From Burkholderiaceae bacterium (GTDB lineage Bacteria > Pseudomonadota > Gammaproteobacteria > Burkholderiales > Burkholderiaceae_C): a stretch of DNA of 64,000 nucleotides. The first letter of the stretch is position 1. Each line of letters begins with the position of its first letter. The DNA is taken from assembly GCA_024235895.1 (NCBI GenBank), contig JACKLM010000002.1, positions 186,001-250,000 on the forward strand, given 5' to 3'. This document shows positions 11,916 through 20,110 of the stretch, piece by piece. A program made the position numbers and the translations under genes. The notes under the pieces were generated by a model. That model was not told the DNA's origin. It was given only the letters and a program-made list of their open reading frames with translations, and made no database searches.

Positions 11916-13139
11916 ATGAATCCCCCGCAGCGCCCCCTCGCCGATCCCGACGCGTCCGGCTGGCACGTCGTCGGCCTCGGCATGGTGGCGCTCGCCTGCG
12001 CGATGGGCATCGGCCGCTTCGCGTTCACGCCCTTGCTGCCGCTGATGCTGCGCGACGGCACGCTGAACGCGGTCACCGGCGCCGAATGGGCCGCCGCCAA
12101 CTACGGCGGCTACCTGCTGGGGGCGTTGACCGCGGCGCGGTTCTCGGCCGACCCACGCCGGGGCCTGAACCTGGGGCTGGCCGGCGTCGCGATCACGACC
12201 TTGGCGGTGGCCTGGACTGGCGACGGGGCGACCGCGATCGCCGGCGCCGCGCTGCGCGCCGCCGCCGGCGTCTTCAGCGCCTGGACGCTGGTGTGCACGA
12301 GCAGCTGGGCGCTGGCGGAACTGGCGCGGCGGCAGCGGGCGCAGCTCGGCGCGTGGATCTACGCCGGGGTCGGCCTCGGCATCATGCTGGCGGGCATGCT
12401 GGCCTGGCTCGGCGGGCGGCAGCCGGCGCGCTGGCTGTGGATCGAGCTGGGTTTGCTCGCCGCGGCGGGTGCGGTGGTCGTCACGCGGCAGCTCCGCCGT
12501 GAAGGCTCCACGATGCCTTCGGCGGCGGTTGCCGCGGCGTCGTCGCCGGCGCAGGCTGCCGGCCCAGGCACGCTCGGGCTGGTGCTGTGCTACGGCGGCT
12601 TCGGCTTCGGCTACATCGTGCCGGCGACCTTCCTGCCGGCGATGGCGCGCCAGCAGGTGTCGGACCCGCTCGTCTTCGGCCTGACCTGGCCGCTGTTCGG
12701 GCTGGCGGCGGCGCTGTCGGTGGTCGTCGCCGCGCGCTGGATGGCGGCCTGGCCGCGCCGGCGCGTGTGGGCGCTGGCGCAGGCGGCGATGGCGCTGGGC
12801 ACCGCGCTGCCGCTGGCCAGCCAGGCGCTGTGGGCGCTGGCCGCCTCGGCGGTGCTCGTCGGCGGCACCCTGGTGGTGGGGACGATGGCCGGGCTGCAGC
12901 TCGCGCGCGAGCGCCGTCCGGCCAACCCGACGCCGCTGCTGGCGCGCATGACGGTGGCCTTCGCGATCGGACAGATCGCCGGGCCGCTGCTGGTGCGCGC
13001 GATCGGCACGAGCCGCCCGGCAGGCCTGGATGCGCTGGGTTGGGCGCACGCCGCGGCCACCCTGCTGCTGCTCGTCACGGCCGCATGGCTGTGGCGCGGC
13101 GGCGATGCGCTTTCGGCCGAGCGGCAGCCAATGCGCTGA
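11916..13139 (+). CDS. YbfB/YjiJ family MFS transporter
   Basis: Twelve-helix major facilitator carrier (407 aa). The YbfB/YjiJ hallmark is in helix 1: MGIGRFAFTPLLPLML, followed by EWAAANYGGYLLGAL. A central loop rich in Ala/Ser/Pro (about residues 195-215) separates the two six-helix halves. ATG 11916 is used; upstream in-frame residues from 11784 are not hydrophobic and have no family match. It is divergent from ugd with a 190-bp gap and convergent with the TerB-like gene. Substrate unknown. Confidence 0.85.
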   Translation: MNPPQRPLADPDASGWHVVGLGMVALACAMGIGRFAFTPLLPLMLRDGTLNAVTGAEWAAANYGGYLLGALTAARFSADPRRGLNLGLAGVAITTLAVAWTGDGATAIAGAALRAAAGVFSAWTLVCTSSWALAELARRQRAQLGAWIYAGVGLGIMLAGMLAWLGGRQPARWLWIELGLLAAAGAVVVTRQLRREGSTMPSAAVAAASSPAQAAGPGTLGLVLCYGGFGFGYIVPATFLPAMARQQVSDPLVFGLTWPLFGLAAALSVVVAARWMAAWPRRRVWALAQAAMALGTALPLASQALWALAASAVLVGGTLVVGTMAGLQLARERRPANPTPLLARMTVAFAIGQIAGPLLVRAIGTSRPAGLDALGWAHAAATLLLLVTAAWLWRGGDALSAERQPMR

Positions 13140-13243
13140 TGCCTGCCTTCTGACCGGGCCCCCTACGTCGGTGGGAGGGTGCCCGCCGGCCGTGGCCTGC
13201 CACCGTCCCGGTATTCGACCGTCGAGAACCAACTCGGTAGCCT

Positions 13244-13343
13244 GCCGAGGACGGCGGGTGCCCTTGCCCGTAAGTAAAGGAGGAGGGGCGGGCGCAGCCC
13301 GCCCCGGGGGACATGGAGGGCAAGGGTACCCGCCGTCCTCGGC
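13244..13343. repeat. Intergenic inverted repeat with inner hairpin (R1 repeat family; possible bidirectional terminator)
   Basis: Within the 313-bp gap 13140-13452 between two convergent genes. GCCGAGGACGGCGGGTGCCC and the following TTGCCC (13244-13269) return as a reverse complement at 13318-13343 with 25 of 26 matches. Inside, GGGGCGGGC (13285-13293) and GCCCGCCCC (13297-13305) form a perfect 9-bp stem with a 3-nt loop. The position and strong stems suit a bidirectional terminator, but there is no T run. Related sequence occurs at 37650-37725, 40657-40712 and 19836-19851. The rest of the gap holds no gene. Confidence 0.7.
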
Positions 13344-13452
13344 CCGCGCGATCGCCGCAATCCACGAGCAAACAGGCACGCAATGACCGCATCGGGCCGA
13401 GCACGAGCGCTCGAGCGCAGGCCTTTCTCGTCCGCTCGAACGCAAGCCTGCG

Positions 13453-13914
13453 TCAGCCCCCGTCGCCACGCGCGCGCATCTTGGCGTGGACGTAGGCGCC
13501 GTGCGGGATGTGGAGCAGGTCGGCGATTCGCCACAGCACGTGCTGCTCGTGCGCGCTGAGGTGTCCGTCGGCGTAGGCCACGCGCCACATGTGCTCGATC
13601 ATGCGCAGCTTGGCCGGCATCTCGAAGTGCGCGTTGATGTGCGAGGTGAAGGCGAACCAGTCGCTGGCGTTGCGCGCGGTCTGCTCGGCCAGTTCGACCA
13701 GGCGCGCGATCTCGTCCTCCGCGAGCGCGAACTTGTCGCGCAGCGCATCGATCACGGCACGCCGTTCGGCGTCGCCGATGTCGGCGTCGGCGCGCATCAC
13801 CTCGACCAGCATCACCGCCGTGGCGAGCTGCAGCGTATGTTCGGCCCCTGAAGGCTCGGCGGCTTGCGGCGGCGGCACCAGCGCCGCGAACAGATCCCGG
13901 ATCGTCCTGAGCAT
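13453..13914 (-). CDS. TerB-like (tellurite resistance TerB/DjlA N-terminal domain) protein
   Basis: 153-aa soluble all-helical protein with a TerB fold. Characteristic features are the repeated acidic turns in MVEVMRADADIGDAERRAVIDAL (about residues 36-58) and VAYADGHLSAHEQHVLWRIADLLHI (about residues 112-136), whose Asp/Glu residues resemble the TerB metal-binding sites. No ter operon lies nearby, so a tellurite role is not implied; stand-alone TerB proteins of this length are common in Burkholderiales and their job is unknown. Confidence 0.82.
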   Translation of the reverse strand: MLRTIRDLFAALVPPPQAAEPSGAEHTLQLATAVMLVEVMRADADIGDAERRAVIDALRDKFALAEDEIARLVELAEQTARNASDWFAFTSHINAHFEMPAKLRMIEHMWRVAYADGHLSAHEQHVLWRIADLLHIPHGAYVHAKMRARGDGG

Positions 13915-13992
13915 CGCGCGATGATGGCGGAAAACGCCGCGATGCGCCGCCTTGTGCGGTCTCGACCCCGCGGCGGCCGACCTCCCGGCGGC

Positions 13993-14020
13993 TTGACAGG
14001 TTTTACTTTAGATCTAAAGT
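13993..14020 (+). promoter_or_regulatory. Promoter with overlapping 16-bp palindromic operator (probable MarR site)
   Basis: TTGACA at 13993-13998 is a perfect -35 box. TAAAGT at 14015-14020, 16 bp away, is the best -10. The perfect palindrome ACTTTAGATCTAAAGT (14005-14020) covers the spacer and the whole -10, so a bound dimer would block RNA polymerase. Palindromes of this size are typical MarR-family operators, and a MarR gene is the second gene of this operon. The site is unusually AT-rich for this genome. Binding of that regulator is inference. Confidence 0.75.
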
Positions 14021-14047
14021 ATCTGCTTGCCCAACCCGGAGTTCCCG

Positions 14048-16453
14048 ATGAAGATCGTCTGCATCGGCGGCGGCCCCGCCGGCCTGTACTTCGCGCTGCT
14101 GATGAAGCAGCTCGACCCCGCGCACGAGATCCGCGTCGTCGAGCGCAACCGCCCCTACGACACCTTCGGCTGGGGCGTCGTCTTCTCCGACGCGACGATG
14201 GACAACATGCGGCAGTGGGACGCGCCGACCGCGGCCGAGATCGAGCAGGCCTTCGCCCACTGGGACGATATCGAGCTGCACTTCAAGGGCCGCACGATCC
14301 GCTCCGGCGGCCACGGATTCGTCGGCATCGGGCGCAAGAAGCTGCTCAACATCCTGCAAGCACGCTGCGAGCAGCTCGGCGTCGAGCTGGTCTTCGAGAC
14401 CGAGGTCGACTCGGACGCCGACTACCCCGACGCCGACCTGATCGTCGCCAGCGACGGCATCAACTCGCGCATCCGCGCCAAGTACGCCGAGGTGTTCAGG
14501 CCCGACATCGTCGTGCGCCCGAACCGCTATATCTGGCTCGGCACGCACAAGCTCTACGACGCCTTCACCTTCCTGTTCGAGAAGACCGCGCACGGCTGGT
14601 TCCAGGCCCATGTCTACAAGTTCGACGCCGACACCAGCACCTTCATCGTCGAATGCCCGGAACCTGTCTGGAAGGCGCATGGCCTGGACGCGGCCGACCC
14701 GCAGCAGTCGATCGCCTTCTGCGAGCAGCTCTTCGCGCGCAACCTGCAAGGCGCCGAGCTGCTGAGCAACGCGCGCCACCTGCGCGGCAGCGCGTGGCTG
14801 AATTTCCAGCGCGTGAGCTGCGAGCAGTGGTCGCTGCACAACGGCCGCAGCCACGTCGTGCTGATGGGCGATGCGGTGCACACGGCGCACTTCGCGATCG
14901 GGTCGGGCACCAAGCTCGCGATCGAGGATGCGATCGAGCTGACGCGGCAGTTCAAGGAGCTCGGCGACGAGCCCGTGCAACTCCCCGCGGTGCTGGCGCG
15001 CTACCAGGACCTGCGCCGCGTCGACGTGCTGCGGCTGCAGAACGCGGCCTGGAATGCGATGGAGTGGTTCGAGGTCTGCGGCGCGCGCTACTGCGACCAG
15101 CTCGAGCCCGAGCAGTTCATGTATTCGATGCTGACGCGCAGCCAGCGCATCAGCCACGAGAACCTTCGCCTGCGCGACAAGGCCTGGCTCGAGGGCTACG
15201 AACGCTGGTTCGCCGACCGCGCGACGCGCGCCGCGGGACCGACCGCGCAGGGCGCCGCAGGGCCGGCTGGGCAGCGCACGGCCGCGCGGCCGGCAACGCC
15301 GGACACCGCGGCGCCGCCCGCACCGCCGATGTTCACGCCCTACCGCGTGCGCTCGGTCGCGCTGAAGAACCGCGTCGTCGTCTCGCCGATGGCGCAGTAC
15401 TCGGCCACCGACGGCGTGCCCGGCGACTATCACCTCGTCCACCTGGGCGCGCGCGCGATGGGCGGCGCCGGCCTCGTCGTCGCCGAGATGACCTGCACCA
15501 GCCCCGACGCGCGCATCACCCCCGGCTGCCCGGGGCTGTGGAACGACGCCCAGCGCGACGCCTGGGCGCGCATCGTCGGCTGGGTGCACGCGCATACCGA
15601 CGCCAGGATCGCGATCCAGCTCGGCCATGCCGGACCCAAGGGGTCGACCAACGCGCCCTGGGACGGCGCCGGCGCCGACCAGCCGCTGCCCGGCGGCGAG
15701 GCCGGCAACTGGCCACTGATCGCGGCATCGGCGCAGCCCTACCTCGACGACGGCCGCGTGCCGCGCGCGATGACGCGCGCCGACATGGATCGCGTGCGCG
15801 AGGACTTCGTCGCCGCCACGCGGCGCGCCGCCGCGGCCGGGTTCGACTGGCTCGAGCTGCACTGCGCGCACGGCTACCTGCTGTCGAGCTTCATCTCGCC
15901 GCTGACCAACCAGCGCGACGACGACTACGGCGGCAGCCTCGCCCATCGCCTGCGCTATCCGCTGGAGGTCTTTCGCGCCATGCGCGCAGCCTGGCCGCAG
16001 CCTCTGCCGATGTCGGTGCGGATCTCGGCGCACGACTGGGTCGAGGGCGGCATCGGGCCGGCCGATGCGGTCGAGATCGCGCGCGCGTTCCGCGACGCCG
16101 GTGCGGACCTGATCGACTGCTCGAGCGGCCAGGTCAGCCCGCACCAGCGCCCGACCTACGGCCGCATGTACCAGACGCCGCTGGCCGACCGCATCCGCCA
16201 GGAGGCCGGGATCGCGACGATCGCCGTCGGCGCGATCAGCGAGGCCGACCATGTCAACTCGATCATCGCCTCCGGCCGCGCCGACCTGTGCGCGATCGGG
16301 CGCCCGCACCTGGCCAACCCGGCGTGGACGCTGACCGAGGCGGCGAAGATCGGCTACACCGCCTTCGCGTGGCCCACGCCCTACGAGGCAGGCAAGCGCC
16401 AGCTCGAAGCCGGCTTCGAGCGCGCGCGCGCGCTGGCCGGCAGCACGGCATGA
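14048..16453 (+). CDS. Aromatic acyl-CoA monooxygenase/reductase fusion (anthraniloyl-CoA or salicylyl-CoA 5-hydroxylase type)
   Basis: Two-domain protein of 801 aa. Residues 1 to about 400 are a flavin monooxygenase: MKIVCIGGGPAGLYFALLMK binds FAD, and MGDAVHTAHFAIGSGTKLAIEDA is the second flavin motif. After an Ala/Pro linker (about residues 395-425), residues 430-800 are an Old Yellow Enzyme-type oxidoreductase (FTPYRVRSVALKNRVVVSPMAQYS, QLGHAGPKGS, HCAHGYLLSSFISPLTNQR). This fusion matches 2-aminobenzoyl-CoA monooxygenase/reductase of Azoarcus evansii and enzymes annotated as salicylyl-CoA 5-hydroxylase. ATG 14048 has GGAG 6 bp upstream. The matching CoA ligase is not in the window, so the exact substrate is open. 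Confidence 0.9.
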   Translation: MKIVCIGGGPAGLYFALLMKQLDPAHEIRVVERNRPYDTFGWGVVFSDATMDNMRQWDAPTAAEIEQAFAHWDDIELHFKGRTIRSGGHGFVGIGRKKLLNILQARCEQLGVELVFETEVDSDADYPDADLIVASDGINSRIRAKYAEVFRPDIVVRPNRYIWLGTHKLYDAFTFLFEKTAHGWFQAHVYKFDADTSTFIVECPEPVWKAHGLDAADPQQSIAFCEQLFARNLQGAELLSNARHLRGSAWLNFQRVSCEQWSLHNGRSHVVLMGDAVHTAHFAIGSGTKLAIEDAIELTRQFKELGDEPVQLPAVLARYQDLRRVDVLRLQNAAWNAMEWFEVCGARYCDQLEPEQFMYSMLTRSQRISHENLRLRDKAWLEGYERWFADRATRAAGPTAQGAAGPAGQRTAARPATPDTAAPPAPPMFTPYRVRSVALKNRVVVSPMAQYSATDGVPGDYHLVHLGARAMGGAGLVVAEMTCTSPDARITPGCPGLWNDAQRDAWARIVGWVHAHTDARIAIQLGHAGPKGSTNAPWDGAGADQPLPGGEAGNWPLIAASAQPYLDDGRVPRAMTRADMDRVREDFVAATRRAAAAGFDWLELHCAHGYLLSSFISPLTNQRDDDYGGSLAHRLRYPLEVFRAMRAAWPQPLPMSVRISAHDWVEGGIGPADAVEIARAFRDAGADLIDCSSGQVSPHQRPTYGRMYQTPLADRIRQEAGIATIAVGAISEADHVNSIIASGRADLCAIGRPHLANPAWTLTEAAKIGYTAFAWPTPYEAGKRQLEAGFERARALAGSTA

Positions 16454-17052
16454 AGCCCGCGCGCAGCCTCGCCAGCCGGCGCGCGCAGGCGGTCGCGGGC
16501 GAAGGCGTGGCGCCCCACAACGCCGCGCGCAGCGCCACGCCCCCGTCCGCGGCCCAGCAACCCGGCCGCCACGACGACGGCGTCGCCGAGATGCACGCCG
16601 ACCCGTCGACCTTGCGCCTGTGGCTGCGTCTGCTGGCGTGCAGCACGCAGATCGAGACCGAGATCCGGCGCCGGCTGCGCCGGCACTTCGGCACCACGCT
16701 GCCGCGCTTCGACTTTCTCGCGCAGCTGCACCGGCATCCGCAGGGGCTGCGCATGAACGAGCTGTCGCGCCAGCTGATGGTCACCGGCGGCAGCGTGACC
16801 GGGCTGACCGACCAGCTCGCCAAGGACGGCTGGGTGCGGCGCGAGCGCGCCGGCGACGACCGGCGCGCCTTCGTGCTGCAACTGACCCCCGCCGGTCGCG
16901 CGGCGTTCGAGCGCATGGCGTCGGTGCACCAGGTCTGGATCGACGAGCTGTTCGGCGGCCTCGACGCCACCGAGCAGCGCACGCTGCAGGCGCTGCTCGG
17001 CCGCCTGCGCTGGACCGCCGCCGAGCGGGCCACGCACAGCGGCGATCGCTGA
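16450..17052 (+). CDS. MarR family transcriptional regulator
   Basis: Winged-helix regulator (200 aa from ATG 16450, which overlaps the previous stop as ATGA). The recognition region LRMNELSRQLMVTGGSVTGLTDQLAKDGWVRRERAGDDRRAFVLQLTPAGRAAFERM is standard MarR. The first 47 residues are low-complexity Ala/Pro/Arg. The ATG at 16591 would give a usual-sized 153-aa protein, so the true start is uncertain. It probably represses its own operon through the palindrome at 14005-14020 and releases it on binding an aromatic CoA ester or acid. Confidence 0.88.
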   Translation: MKPARSLASRRAQAVAGEGVAPHNAARSATPPSAAQQPGRHDDGVAEMHADPSTLRLWLRLLACSTQIETEIRRRLRRHFGTTLPRFDFLAQLHRHPQGLRMNELSRQLMVTGGSVTGLTDQLAKDGWVRRERAGDDRRAFVLQLTPAGRAAFERMASVHQVWIDELFGGLDATEQRTLQALLGRLRWTAAERATHSGDR

Positions 17053-17149
17053 ACCGCGCTCTCGTCCGCGCGGCGTCGGCACGACCGCGCCGGCTCGCAG
17101 GGCGTCGGCGTTATGCTGGGGGCCCGCCCGCCTCGCTCCCGCCGCGACG

Positions 17150-17926
17150 ATGCTCGTTTTGCCGCCCGAGATCACGCTCGCGACCGCCTTCGTCGTCGGC
17201 CTGCTGGGCTCGACGCACTGCCTGGGCATGTGCGGCGGCATCGCCGGCGCGCTCGCGCTAGGCGTGCCGCGACGCGGCGGCGCACTGCTGCCCTACCTGT
17301 TGGCCTTCAACGCCGGCCGCCTCGCCAGCTATGCGGCCGCCGGCGCGATCGTCGGCCTTGCCGGCGCCGGATTCTTCGGCGCGCTGCCGGCGCCGGGCGC
17401 GCGCATCGCGGCGCAACTCGTCGCCGGCGGCTTCATGGTGGCACTCGGGCTGTACCTGTCCGGCTGGCGCGGCCCGCTCGGCCTGGTCGAGCGGGCCGGC
17501 GCACGGCTGTGGCGTCGGGTCGAGCCGTTCGGCCGGCGGCTGCTGCCGGTGCGCCACCCGGGGCAGGCCCTGCTGCTCGGGATGCTGTGGGGCTGGCTGC
17601 CCTGCGGCATGGTCTACGCGGCGCTGGCGTGGACGCTGGCGGCCGGAAGCGCCGGCGCCGGTGCGGTGCTGATGCTGGCCTTCGGCGCCGGCACGCTGCC
17701 GATGATGCTCGCCACCGGCGGCGCCGCGCAGACGCTGGGCCGCGCGGTGCGCGCGAGCTGGCTGCGCCGTGGCGCCGGCACGCTGGTGCTGGCGCTGGGT
17801 GCGGTCTCGCTCGCCTGGACCGCGATCGCGCTGGCGAGCCCGGGGCTGGCGCGGCACGGCACGCCGTCGCACGCGGCCGCGAGCGCCGGGATCGATCCGC
17901 AGGCGACGGGCGTGCTGCGGCGATGA
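17150..17926 (+). CDS. Sulfite exporter TauE/SafE-like (DsbD_2-type) membrane protein
   Basis: Integral membrane protein (258 aa) with about six helices. It carries the paired motifs GLLGSTHCLGMCGGIAGAL (about residues 19-37) and GMLWGWLPCGMVYAALAW (about residues 144-161). Proteins with these Cys-containing repeats are usually annotated TauE/SafE or cytochrome c biogenesis transmembrane protein and often sit beside cytochrome oxidase and CcoI-type copper ATPase genes, as here. A role in copper or thiol handling for oxidase assembly is inference. Its stop overlaps the start of the sensor kinase gene (ATGA). Confidence 0.83.
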   Translation: MLVLPPEITLATAFVVGLLGSTHCLGMCGGIAGALALGVPRRGGALLPYLLAFNAGRLASYAAAGAIVGLAGAGFFGALPAPGARIAAQLVAGGFMVALGLYLSGWRGPLGLVERAGARLWRRVEPFGRRLLPVRHPGQALLLGMLWGWLPCGMVYAALAWTLAAGSAGAGAVLMLAFGAGTLPMMLATGGAAQTLGRAVRASWLRRGAGTLVLALGAVSLAWTAIALASPGLARHGTPSHAAASAGIDPQATGVLRR

Positions 17927-19194
17927 GCCCCGACATGCTGTGGCTGCTCGCGGTGGCCGGCGGCGGCGCGCTGGCCGCACTCGTGATGGCGCTGGTCGTG
18001 GCGCTGGTGCGGCTGCACGAAGCCGAACAGCGCGTGCGCGACAAGGACGCCGCGCATGGCGCCATGCTCGAGCGGCTGCGCGAGGGCGATGCCAGGCTGC
18101 GCGCGATCTTCGAGTCGGTCCCCGAGTGCGTGAAGCTGCAGGGCGCCGACGGCACCGTGCTCGACATCAACCCGGCGGGCCTGCGGCTGGTCGGCGCGGT
18201 GCGCCCGGGCGACATCGTCGGCCGGCGCATCTACACGATCGTCGCCCCCGAGCACCAGGCGCTGTACCGCGAGCAGATGCGGCGCGTCTTCGACGGCGAG
18301 TCGCTGGCCTACGAATTCCGCGCGCTGAGGCTGGACGGCCGCAGCCGCTGGATGCACACGCACGCGGTGCCGCTGCGCGATGCGCGCGGCGAGGTGCACG
18401 CGCTGCTCGGCATCACGCGCGACATCACCGAGGACAGGCAGGCCGAGGAGCAGGGTCGGCGCCACCAGACCGAGCTGGCGCGCGTCGCGCGGCTGTCGAC
18501 GATGGGCGAGATGGCCACCGGCATCGCGCACGAGCTCAACCAGCCGCTGGCGGCGATCGCCAATTTCGCGCGCGGCAGCCTGCGCCGGCTGCGCAACGGC
18601 GACACCCACGATGCGATGGACCTGGTCGCGCCGCTGGAGGAGATCTGCCAGCAGGCCGACCGTGCCGGCGAGGTGATCCGCCACGTGCGCGACTTCGTGC
18701 GCCGGCGCGAGCCGGTGCGGGTCGACGCCGACCTCGTGCAGATCCTGCGCAGCGTGGCCCGCTTCGCCGAGCTGGAGGCGCGCCAGCACGGGGCGACGCT
18801 GCGGCTGGAGCTGCCGGCCGCGCTGCCGCGCATCTGGGCCGACCCGATCATGATCGAGCAGGTCGTCGGCAACCTGGTGCGCAACGCGATCGAGGCGATG
18901 GCCGAGGCGCAGTCGGCACGACGCGAGGTCGTCGTGCACGCGCGTGCGGGCGACCACGGTGCGGTCGTGGTCGAGGTCGCCGACACCGGCCCCGGCGTCG
19001 ACCCCGGACGGGCCGACCAGGTCTTCGACCCCTTCTTCACGACCAAGCCCGAGGGAGTCGGCATGGGGCTGTCGATCAGCCGCTCGATCGTCGAGTCGCA
19101 CGGCGGCAGCATCCGTGCCGGCGCGAGCCCGGGCGGCGGGGCGGCCTTCGTCTTCGCGCTGCCGGTGGCCGGCACGCAGGCGTGCGCGGCATGA
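17923..19194 (+). CDS. PAS-domain sensor histidine kinase (FixL-like arrangement)
   Basis: Kinase of 423 aa with one N-terminal transmembrane helix (about residues 5-27), a coiled stretch, one PAS domain with PAC (about residues 55-180; FESVPECVKLQGADGTVLDINPAG to LGITRDITEDR), a HisKA domain with the phospho-acceptor in IAHELNQPLAAIANFARG, and HATPase_c (NLVRNAIEAM, DTGPGVDP, GMGLSISRSIVESHGG). The PAS segment has a His in APEHQALYREQM in the region where FixL binds heme, but that is not proof of heme. Translationally coupled to both neighbours; the partner is the FixJ-like regulator downstream. Confidence 0.92.
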   Translation: MSPDMLWLLAVAGGGALAALVMALVVALVRLHEAEQRVRDKDAAHGAMLERLREGDARLRAIFESVPECVKLQGADGTVLDINPAGLRLVGAVRPGDIVGRRIYTIVAPEHQALYREQMRRVFDGESLAYEFRALRLDGRSRWMHTHAVPLRDARGEVHALLGITRDITEDRQAEEQGRRHQTELARVARLSTMGEMATGIAHELNQPLAAIANFARGSLRRLRNGDTHDAMDLVAPLEEICQQADRAGEVIRHVRDFVRRREPVRVDADLVQILRSVARFAELEARQHGATLRLELPAALPRIWADPIMIEQVVGNLVRNAIEAMAEAQSARREVVVHARAGDHGAVVVEVADTGPGVDPGRADQVFDPFFTTKPEGVGMGLSISRSIVESHGGSIRAGASPGGGAAFVFALPVAGTQACAA

Positions 19195-19814
19195 GCGTCG
19201 CGAGCCAGGCCACCGTCTTCGTCGTCGACGACGACCCCGCTTTCGCGCGCAGCCTTTGCTGGCTGATCGAGAGCGTGCGGCTGCGCGTCGAGATGCACCC
19301 GTCGGCACAGGCCTTCCTCGATGCCTTCGACCCGGCGCGGCCGGGCTGCCTGCTGCTGGACGTGCGCATGCCGGGCATGAGCGGCATCGAGCTGCAGCAG
19401 CGGCTCGCGGCGCGCGGCGGCTACCACCTGCCGATCGTCTTCGTCACCGGCCACGGTGACGTCCAGATGGCGGTGCGCGCGGTACAGGCCGGCGCCTTCG
19501 ACTTCGTCGAGAAGCCGTTCAACGACCAGGACCTGCTCGACCGCGTGCAGCGCGCGATCGCGCACGACGCCGTGCAGCGCGAGCGCGCACGCGACCGCGA
19601 GGCGCTGCGCGCGCTGTTCGACGCGCTGACGCCGCGCGAGCGCGAGGTGCTCGACCTCGTCGTGCAGGGGCAGTCGAACAAGGCGGTCGCCAACGCGCTG
19701 GGGATCAGCGCGAAGACGATCGAGTTCCACCGCGCGCGGCTGATGGACAAGCTGCACGCGCGCTCGGTGACCGACCTCGTCAAGCTCGCCGTGCGCCACC
19801 GCGAAGAAGCCTGA
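19191..19814 (+). CDS. FixJ/NarL-type response regulator
   Basis: 207 aa. The receiver domain has the acidic pocket VVDDDP (Asp13-15), phospho-acceptor Asp57 in LLLDVRMPG, Thr in FVTGHGDV and Lys in VEKPFNDQD. The C-terminal LuxR-type HTH (LTPREREVLDLVVQGQSNKAVANALGISAKTIEFHRARLMDKL) is FixJ-like. The start overlaps the kinase stop by 4 bp. It is the likely activator of the subunit II/I genes that begin about 300 bp downstream, where two TCCTAG repeats sit next to a promoter. Confidence 0.94.
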   Translation: MSVASQATVFVVDDDPAFARSLCWLIESVRLRVEMHPSAQAFLDAFDPARPGCLLLDVRMPGMSGIELQQRLAARGGYHLPIVFVTGHGDVQMAVRAVQAGAFDFVEKPFNDQDLLDRVQRAIAHDAVQRERARDREALRALFDALTPREREVLDLVVQGQSNKAVANALGISAKTIEFHRARLMDKLHARSVTDLVKLAVRHREEA

Positions 19815-20001
19815 AGCGTCGCCGCGTGCGGGTCGACCCGCCGTCCTCGGCGGGCCAACACAATGGTTTTCGATCGACGAATGCCGGTGTGGTGACAGAC
19901 CGAGGTCGGCGGGCACGTCGAAAGCCAGGAGAAGCCTGGAGCCGCGCTCGAGCGCGCCCCCTTCCGGCCGATCGCGAGGTTCGTTCGGAATCCTGCAGCC
20001 T

Positions 20002-20048
20002 CCTAGGAAGCATCCTAGTTGTCCCTCGTCACACAGGGGTTTATGGTC
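20002..20048 (+). promoter_or_regulatory. Putative promoter with two upstream TCCTAG repeats, ahead of the CuA/heme-copper genes
   Basis: In the 296-bp gap 19815-20110. TTGTCC (20020-20025), a 17-bp spacer and TATGGT (20043-20048) form a fair sigma-70 promoter. Directly before the -35, TCCTAG occurs at 20002-20007 and 20014-20019, 12 bp apart, the kind of spacing used by NarL/FixJ-type activators. The start codon is about 60 bp downstream with AAGGAG in front. The left part of the gap carries a 16-bp piece of repeat family R1 (19836-19851). Regulator identity is inference. Confidence 0.45.
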
Positions 20049-20110
20049 GATGCCGCAGGACCGGCGCGGCAGCGTCGCCGCGTGCCCGACCCGACAACCA
20101 AGGAGACGAC

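Noticed and set aside
13453..13914. Tellurite resistance locus
   Set aside because: A lone TerB-domain protein without terZ, terA, terC, terD or terE is not evidence of tellurite resistance.
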